Source: Saccopteryx bilineata
Lineage: Eukaryota; Chordata; Mammalia; Chiroptera; Emballonuridae
DNA: 64,000 nucleotides
Assembly: GCF_036850765.1 (NCBI RefSeq)
Contig: NC_089495.1
Location: forward strand, 115,219,033 to 115,283,032
Reading direction: 5' to 3'
Under the pieces are notes generated by a model that did no database searches, was not told the DNA's origin, and saw only the letters and a list, made by a program, of their open reading frames with translations. Both the position numbers and the translations under genes were made by a program. Positions 57,532-64,000 of this stretch are shown piece by piece. Each line of letters begins with the position of its first letter. Within the stretch, counting starts at the first letter, position 1.

Positions 57532-60059
57532 CCAATAATGCACTGTGCAGACCCAATTACTTGGAAATCAGATAATCCTGTATGGGTAGACCAATGGCCC
57601 CTTTCTCAGGAGAAACTTAGGGCAGTTGCTCAATTGGTACAGGAACATCTACAGCTTGGGCACATTGAACCATCTAATAGTCCATGGAATATGCCTATAT
57701 TTGTCATTAAAAAGAAATCAGGAAACTGGAGGCTATTACAAGATTTGAGAGTAATAAATAAGACTATGGAAATTATGGGTCCTCTCCAGCTAGGACTTCC
57801 TTCTCCTACTGCCATTCCATGGAACTATCACCTTGTAGTTGTTGATTTGAAGGATTGCTTTTTCCTTTAAGCCCTCATGATTGCAAGCGTTTTGCATTCA
57901 GTGTTTCTTCACTTAATTTTCAGGCTCCCATGGAGCGATACCAGTGGAGAGTTTTGCCTCAAGGTATGGCTAATAGTCCTACCTTGTGCCAAAAATATGT
58001 TGCTCAAGCCATCTCTCCAGTACGAAGGCAACACCCTAAGGCATACATAATTCATTATATGGATGATATTCTTATTGCTCATCCAGATAAAGACACTGTG
58101 TTGACCATTTTGCAACAACTAGAATATTCTCTGAAAAAATCAGGACTTTATATAGCTCCTGAAAAGGTACAGCAATCCTTACCTTTTTCTTATTTAGGAC
58201 AAATTATTGAGGGACAACAAATTCGCCCACAGAAAATAGAAATCAGGACAGATCATTTGCAAACTTTAAACGATTTCCAGAAACTGTTAGGAGACATTAA
58301 TTGGCTTAGACCTTCCTTGAAATTAACTACTGGAGAACTGAAGCCACTTTTTGATATTCTTAGAGGCTCAGCTGAACCAGCTTCTCCTCGGCTACTTACA
58401 CCTGCGGGACAGCAAGCTTTAAAGCTTGTAGAAAAGGCCTTGCAGCAAGCACAACTAAAACGCATAAATCCTGAGGAATCAATTGCCCTACTAATATGTC
58501 CCTCAAGTTACACTCCAACAGGACTATTGTGGCAAGCTTCAGGTCCTATTGAATGGATTCATTTAGCTGTTACTCCTAAGAAAGTTTTATCTCCATATTT
58601 TGATCTTGTTGCCTCCTTGATTATCAAGGGGCATAGATGACTCTTGCAGCTTATAGGTTTTGAGCCACAGACTGTTGTTGTTCCTTTTTCAAAGGATCAA
58701 CAACAATGGCTCTGGGAAACTTCCACAAAATGGCAAATCGCTTTTGCAAATTTTACAGGCCAAATTGATTCTCACTACCCAGCTGATAAAATAGTTCAAT
58801 TTTCATTAATTACTACCTTTTTATTTCCTAAGACAATTGTTAATGAGCCCATTCCTGAAGCACCTACAATCTTTACTGACGAATCCAGCTCAGGAATAGC
58901 AGGCTTAATAATCAATGGACAGCTTTATACTGAAACAGTCACCTTAAAATCAGCCCAAAGAGTAGAATTACATGCCATTATCATGGCTTTTCAGCATTTG
59001 CCATACTCCTCCTTTAATTTATATACAGACAACAGATATTTACTTATGGTTGTTTCCACTATAGAGACTGCTATCTTAGGGACAACTGCTGATGAGGAAC
59101 TATTTCAGCAGTTCCTCCTTCTTCAAAGACTTGTACGTCAACATACAGCTCCGTGTTTTATAGGACATATTCAAGCTCACTCCATGCTCCCTGGAGCTTT
59201 AGCGCAAGGGAATGCCCTTGTTGATCAAGCTACCCAAAAGAAAATTATTGGAGCAACCATGACAGATCAAGCAATTCAGTCTCATACTATCCATCACCAG
59301 AACGCTGCAGCCCTGCATAAACAGTTTCAACTTTCTCGGGAAGCAGCATGGCAGATTGTTAAATCTTGTCCAAGGTGCCCTATAGTACAATCTGTCCCTT
59401 CGTTTGGAATTAACCCTCGAGGACTCCTACCGGGACAACTTTGACAAATGGATGTTACTCATATACCTTCATTTGGCAAACAATCCTTTGTCCACGTTAC
59501 AGTAGATACTTATTCTGGATTTATAGTAGCCTCTGCCAGAACAGGAGAGGCTGCTAAACATGTTATAGCTCATTGCTTGTATGCATTTTCTATTATTGGA
59601 CTTCCTAAACTGATTAAAACTGACAACGCTCCTGCATATGTAGGAAAAGCATTTACTACATTTTGTCAGACTTTTGGACTTGACCTAAGGACGGGAATTC
59701 CTTACAATCCCCAGGGTCAAGGCATTGTAGAGCGTGCACATCAAACACTTAAAAACCAATTGGAAAAAATTAAAAAAGGGGAATTATACCCTCGAACTCC
59801 TGCAAATCTTCTTTGTCATGCTCTTTTCACTTTAAATTTTTTGAATACTGATGTACAGGGTCATTCAGCAGCAGAGAGACTCTGGAACCCTGCAAGGAAA
59901 GCCTTCCCTGAAGTGCAATGGAGGGACCCACTCACAGGAATCTGGCAAGGGCCAGACCCTGTTCTCTTATGGGGCCGAGGATATGTGTGTGTTTTTCCTA
60001 GGTCTGCTGAAGCTCCGAGGATCCCTGAACGACTGGTGAGACACCATGATTCTAGATGA
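57502..60059 (+). pseudogene. pol: pol (reverse transcriptase, RNase H, integrase), disabled
   Basis: Entered by -1 frameshift at 57502. The RT N-terminus ([43 protein letters not shown]) runs to a small deletion near 57858-57868 that shifts the frame. The frame then continues with LPQGMANSPTLCQ and the catalytic YMDD at about 58060, to TGA at 58638-58640. In the same frame RNase H follows (IFTDESSSG, RVELHAI, YTDNRY, ALVDQAT: the four acidic residues are present). Integrase has the zinc site (HHQNAAALHKQF ... CPRC), a TGA at 59442 just before QMDVTHI, and the D-D-E residues (MDVTH, KTDNAPAY, GIVERAH). The C-terminus (LLWGRGYVCVFP) is complete. There are three lesions in all; catalytic residues are otherwise kept. 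Confidence 0.93.
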
Positions 60060-60900
60060 GAGACTCACTTTAGAAGAGCAATTGCATAAGACTTCCTATG
60101 CTCTCTTCCCTTTCTCAATTATTATCTAATTTTTTTAATGTTTTAGATCATTTTATTTTCCTGATCCATTGCTTGAAAAGAGGGCGAAAGGGGGACCTGA
60201 TTTGGGTATTGCTGAATAGAAATCTCATACGGCCGTCTTGAGATTTTTCGAGAGAGATCTCTGTTTAGTATAGATCCTTATTACGTTCCTATTAAGATAG
60301 CCCTACTTAAGATCAAGCAGGCCATAGTTTAATCTCTAAAACCTCGGGTTTCACTCTTGATTGTGTGATTGTATGTGAAGTCTTTGTTTAATGTCTAAGT
60401 GTTTTTGTTTATAAGGCCTGAATTAAGTCCTTACATGAAAAGTAATGATGATAATAGTTTTGGAAGTGCCGGCTGTAGTATTGAAAACAAAATGGGAATA
60501 ATTTCATTTCCCTATATAAATATAATTTTGTTTGGAATAAGTAGAGCATGCTCATTTTGGATCCAAAAGACTTGCTGGTTTGGCCAGGCTGCTCCAGGCC
60601 GCAAGTGAAAGGCTTGAAGCAGCATAGATTTACATAATAAAGGTGTAAAGATTTTTTTGCTGTAGAAGAATAATGAAGATCACAATGGGATTTTTCAGTT
60701 TTGATATGTACTCTCTAAAGTGCCCATTAATTAATGTTAAGGGGGTGTTTTGATAAGTGTGGGAATGTTGTTTGGAGGTGCTTTTACTCTATTTTTGTTA
60801 AAAGTTAACAAAGTCAAGAATTTCTTGCAATAGAAGTCAAAATATTGTAAAGTGTGATTCAATTGTAAATAATATAAAAAGAAAGGGGGGGGGGGGGAGT
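60060..60900 (+). other. Post-pol region of the provirus, env absent
   Basis: Where env should start there is AT-rich non-coding sequence. The only ORF (60399-60608) shows no signal peptide, cleavage site or membrane anchor of a retroviral envelope. A purine tract, gaaaagagggcgaaaggggga (60175-60195), resembles a polypurine tract. A second, aaaaagaaa followed by 13 G (60876-60897), marks an abrupt change in sequence character. Confidence 0.75.
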
Positions 60901-61079
60901 CATGTCCTGGAGCTCCTGCAGGTCTACCCTGTTATGCTTTTTACTTCAAACAGTTTATCTTGAATGCTGATGTACAAGAGATGCCCAAATTTTTGTCCTG
61001 CAAACTACTACCCTTTTTTTATTTTTATTTGACTCCAGCTAATAACACTGTTTTGTTCTTTTCTGAATAGCTCCAGATA

Positions 61080-61640
61080 TATAGGCAGATAGGGACCCTC
61101 AAGCCCCTCAGCGAGATCTTCTGAGCATGGCTTTTAAGGTACCAAGAAAGCCCAAAGGAGATCAGGTAAAATACTAGCTCTTGGCATACGCCCTCAGAGG
61201 CTCCAACGCTCCAACTGGAACTTCATCAGGGCCCTGCTTCAATAGTGGAAAGGATGGTCATTTGAGCCAAAGCCTGCCAGGCTTACATGCCTTTGCTGTG
61301 AGGAAGAAGGGACACACTGGAAGGTAGGCTTCCCCCTCACTCCTCTAAGGGAGGGTTCAGTCTCTTCCAGCTCTGCTCCAGCCACCTGTGACCTAACCTT
61401 GCCCAGAATACTGGGATTTGCCACTGATGGCTAAAAGGTGCCCGTCGGCCCCTTCTACGACACTGTGAATGAGCCTGGGGTATTTCTTCCAAGTAGCCGG
61501 TAGACTGGTCTCATTTACACAAGGGCCATTTAACTAGGTCTTGCCTGAATATTCAGGTTTTTTATTCTTCCCTCGAAGATCTCTGTTGTGGGTATTGATA
61601 GTCCTGTTTTCTGCTGCTTTGATTAATATATAGTCTTTCC
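61080..61640 (+). pseudogene. Degraded class I (gamma-like) gag-pro segment inside the provirus
   Basis: Reading across frames: AFKVPRKPKGDQ (about 61131), then ALRGSNAPTGTSSGPCFNSG and KDGHLSQSLPG. This looks like the end of a gammaretrovirus-type Gag with its single zinc knuckle, partly destroyed (CFNS...GH). Next come ILGFATDG and DTVNEPGVFL, the usual start of a class I protease region, then VLPEYSGF and, in a shifted frame, PSKISVVGID. Many stops and shifts are present. It is unrelated to the class II genes upstream. The class I identification rests on pattern memory, not alignment. Confidence 0.7.
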
Positions 61641-62315
61641 TTTATTCCTCCTGCCTCAATGCCCCACTCATAGTTTAGGCTAGGACCTACTCCTAATTCA
61701 GAGCTCCTTTTTTCCCTTTTTGCCAACTTACAAATTTACCTCTGCCACCCAGCTTAGTGTATCCCAAGGTTCTCCTCACCACCCCATGGCTGTAAAGCTC
61801 CAGTATAGGACCCCTGGGTTCATCTTTCCAGTTTGAGGAAAACGGAAGCTCCGTCTTCATGCGTGCTGCAGATGGCTTTTCCAGTCTACCTGGGTCATTG
61901 CCAGCTGGGAGCAGCGGTCATTGGGACTTTGACGCTAACTGCAGAGTGTGGAAGTGTGACGGCAATTCCAGTGCCATGAGGACTTCTCCTGAAAGTGGAC
62001 TTTTCCTGGACTCCTGCTCTTGTGACAATTTTTGATGGACTGAACTGGGGTTGGGTTGCATTTGCAGAGATTTGGAATGGTGTTGGTGCCAACTTGGACT
62101 TGGTGAACACTTTGAGGATATTACTCTTTTATAGATTCTTGTTGTATTATTAGCTTAAAGAGTTTGCTTAAAGGCTTTAATCACTGTGATGTATTAGTAT
62201 ACTTGTTTTGGGTATCTGTTAGCATTGGCTATACTAATTTTGTGTTTGTTCTGTATTTTTTCCATCTGCCTCCAAATTAGAAAATCAGATGAGTGCAAAT
62301 CTCAGCACACAAATT
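61641..62315 (+). other. Unassigned 3' non-coding part of the provirus
   Basis: No envelope or other ORF of note. The short frame after ATG at 61870 (MAFPVYLGHC...) lacks envelope features. This may be further class I relic or captured host sequence. Confidence 0.5.
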
Positions 62316-62331
62316 AAAAAGAAAAGGGGGA
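62316..62331 (+). promoter_or_regulatory. 3' polypurine tract
   Basis: aaaaagaaaaggggga directly before the 3' LTR (two bases, ta, between). It primes plus-strand DNA synthesis. Confidence 0.9.
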
Positions 62332-62333
62332 TA

Positions 62334-62759
62334 TGTTGTGGACCGGTAATGGCAAAAAGCCATTATAGATTCGAGGCTTGGCAGGGGGCTAAGTTCTCCC
62401 CCTTCCATCTCCATATTTGGCTTTGATGCTGAGTGTTTGCACCCACTCCACTTCCTTCCTTGGGTTGCAGGAAGCAATATACATGCCCTTCCTCTGACTC
62501 TGTTTTCAGATGTTTGTAAAATTCACTAATGTATACTGTTTTTGCCTTGGGAGAGTTCCTGTCTTAGCCTTTGATGTGCAACTTTGTATCAGGGTCCTTG
62601 ATTTGCATAGGTCCATATAATAAAGCGAACTGGGGCTGTGAGGCACTCAGATGCTGCCAGGCAGTTTGAGGAGTCCTCCCGGTCCCATCGGTTTTGTTCT
62701 GACAAAGTGTGTTTCCTTAATTCCGCACCGTTATTTGGAAGCTGCGCTGGTCCGCAGCA
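62334..62759 (+). repeat. 3' LTR
   Basis: 426 bp, identical to the 5' LTR except A at 62756 (a CpG to CpA change). AATAAA at 62619-62624. Confidence 0.96.
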
Positions 62760-62765
62760 ATAAAT
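62760..62765. other. Target site duplication (right) of the retrovirus
   Basis: ataaat, matching the left flank exactly. Confidence 0.93.
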
Positions 62766-63095
62766 GAAGTGAGGAACACAGCTCTTTGACACTTGGGTAA
62801 AAGTGGTCTAGAAAAAGGAAATTGTAAGTGCAAAGGCCCTGAGGTTGAAGCTTTCCAGGCTTGTCTCAGAGTTTGAGAACAAGAATTAACTTTTACCTGA
62901 TTGTGTTATTTACTGTGCCCAATAATATTTTACAGAATAACTCAGTAAATGTGTTGATAAATAAATTGTTGTTTAATAAGTAAATGAATGAGAGCTTGTT
63001 GGTCAAATAAGTTTGTAAATATGATATATGTGTTTTCTCGCTTATAGTTTGCATTGTGTGTGGGGGACAGGCTGTAAGACAGCCAGGTTGTTATA
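62766..63095. other. Unannotated flank
   Basis: Continues the host sequence interrupted at 54715. Nothing is recognised in it. Confidence 0.4.
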
Positions 63096-63103
63096 GCCTA
63101 AGG

Positions 63104-63433
63104 CAGGGGTCCCCAAACTACGGCCCACGGGCTACATGCGACCCCCTGAGGCCATTTATCCAGCCCCCGCCGCACTTCCGGAAGGGGCACCTCTTTCGTT
63201 GGTGGTCAGTGAGAGGAGCATAGTTCCCATTGAAATACTGGTAAGTTTGTTGATTTAAATTTCCTTGTTCTTTATTTTAAATATTGTATTTGTTCCCATT
63301 TTGTTTTTTTACTTTAAAATAAGGTATGTGTGGTGTGCATAGGGATTTGTTCATAGTTTTTTTTATAGTCCGCCCTCCAACAGTCTGAGGAACAGTGAAC
63401 TGGCCCCTTGAGTAAAAAGTTTGGGGACCCCTG
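63104..63433 (-). mobile_element. Non-autonomous hAT element (330 bp)
   Basis: Same family as 25212-25541 but reversed: starts caggggtccccaaactacgg and ends agtttggggacccctg. A perfect 8-bp target duplication, gcctaagg, lies at 63096-63103 and 63434-63441. Confidence 0.95.
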
Positions 63434-63591
63434 GCCTAAGGCTTACTTTTAAACTAAGCTTTTCCCCACACCCTTGACTGATTGCATGATATAGGTTGGT
63501 GCACTCTCATGAGGAATCCCATTATGCCTCAGATAAGTAACTTTGTATCAGAGACTTCTTTGTTTGTATATTGGATTAAAGCAGGGGTCCC

Positions 63592-64000
63592 CAAACTTTT
63601 TACTCAAGGGGCCAGTTCACTGTCCCTCAGACTGTTGGAGGGCCAGACTATAAAAAAACACTATGAACAAATCCCTATGTACACTACACATATTTTAAAG
63701 TAAAAAAACAAAACAGGAACAAATACAATATTTAAAATAAAGAACAAGTAAATTTAAATCAACAAACTTACCAGTATTTCAATGGGAACTATGGGCCTGC
63801 TTTTGGCTAAAGAGATGGTCCATGTCTGGTTCCATATTTGTCACTGCTAGCCATAACAAGTGATATGATGCACTTCCAGAGCCATGATGTGTGCATCCCG
63901 CGTCACCGGAAGTAGTACTGTACATGAGCGACGCCACATACAGTACTCTAGGAGCACAGGATGTGCATCCTGTGCTCCTCTCACTGACCACCAATGAAAG
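63592..64000 (+). mobile_element. Non-autonomous hAT element, longer form, cut by the window end
   Basis: Begins caggggtccccaaactttt after the candidate target site gattaaag (63584-63591). It follows the 330-bp form to 'aatgggaactatg', then carries about 165 extra bases (63794-63960) before rejoining at gctcctctcactgaccacc. The right end lies outside the window. Confidence 0.88.

Larger units (their letters stand above)
54716..62759 (+). mobile_element. Class II (betaretrovirus-like) endogenous retrovirus, chimeric and env-less
   Basis: An 8044-bp provirus: LTR, primer site, gag, dUTPase-protease, pol, a 2.3-kb region without env, polypurine tract, LTR. The 6-bp target duplication ataaat lies at 54710-54715 and 62760-62765. 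The gene order with dUTPase in the pro frame, a G-patch, two zinc knuckles and Lys primer site places it with betaretroviruses/ERVK. gag and pol are disabled by several stops and frameshifts; pro is open. The LTRs differ at one base of 426, so the insertion is young. Between pol and the 3' LTR lies sequence from at least one unrelated source, including a class I gag-pro relic. Confidence 0.95.

Noticed and set aside
61868..61980. Possible envelope leader peptide after ATG at 61870
   Set aside because: The frame is short and has no cleavage site, cysteine pattern or membrane anchor; not enough to call env.

Overview
The window is mammalian genomic DNA and almost certainly from a bat. Three abundant tRNA-derived SINE families dominate it. 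I call them SINE-R (head reads gcctgaccaggcggtgg, about 340 bp, Rhin-1-like), SINE-G (head reads gccctggccggttggctcag, about 370-400 bp) and SINE-S (short, about 200 bp, related head gcctgacctgtggtgg). From memory of bat repeats, the SINE-R type points to the horseshoe/leaf-nosed bat side of the bat tree (Rhinolophus or Hipposideros lineage). That placement is inference. I recognise no host protein-coding exon, tRNA gene or CRISPR array; the window reads as intergenic or intronic DNA filled with mobile elements.

Layout. 1-16 kb: scattered SINEs, old MIR/L2 relics, an L1 5' end and an L1 3' end in otherwise unremarkable AT-rich DNA. 16.3-18.1 kb: a Tigger (pogo/Tc1-mariner) transposon with a dead transposase and two SINEs nested in it. 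20.5-25.5 kb: two short hAT elements of one family; a 1.7 kb SPIN-type hAT carrying a large foreign-looking palindromic core, itself inside a probable LTR; and a 28S rRNA retropseudogene inside the A-tail of an L1. 26.5-30.2 kb: a nearly full-length hAT transposon (3637 bp, 8-bp target duplication) whose transposase frame is carried through a 384-bp SINE insertion. 36.7-37.7 kb: an internally deleted pogo-like element. 38-54 kb: L1 3' ends, an MLT1-type LTR and a dense field of SINEs, several nested.

54.7-62.8 kb: an 8044-bp class II (betaretrovirus-like) endogenous retrovirus. It has two 426-bp LTRs that differ at one base, a 6-bp target duplication ataaat, a tRNA-Lys type primer site, gag, an intact dUTPase-protease frame, and pol with RT, RNase H and integrase. 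Both -1 frameshift sites are visible in the correct register. gag and pol are broken by stops and small frameshifts, and there is no env. In the place of env lies about 2.3 kb that includes a degraded gag-pro stretch of a different, class I (gamma-like) retrovirus. The LTRs say the insertion is recent, while the body is badly broken. This suggests a defective chimeric element that was copied with help from proteins supplied in trans.

62.8-64 kb: two more members of the short hAT family, one running off the window end. The retrovirus and the transposons are old genome residents or their relics; nothing here looks like a functioning cellular operon or pathway.
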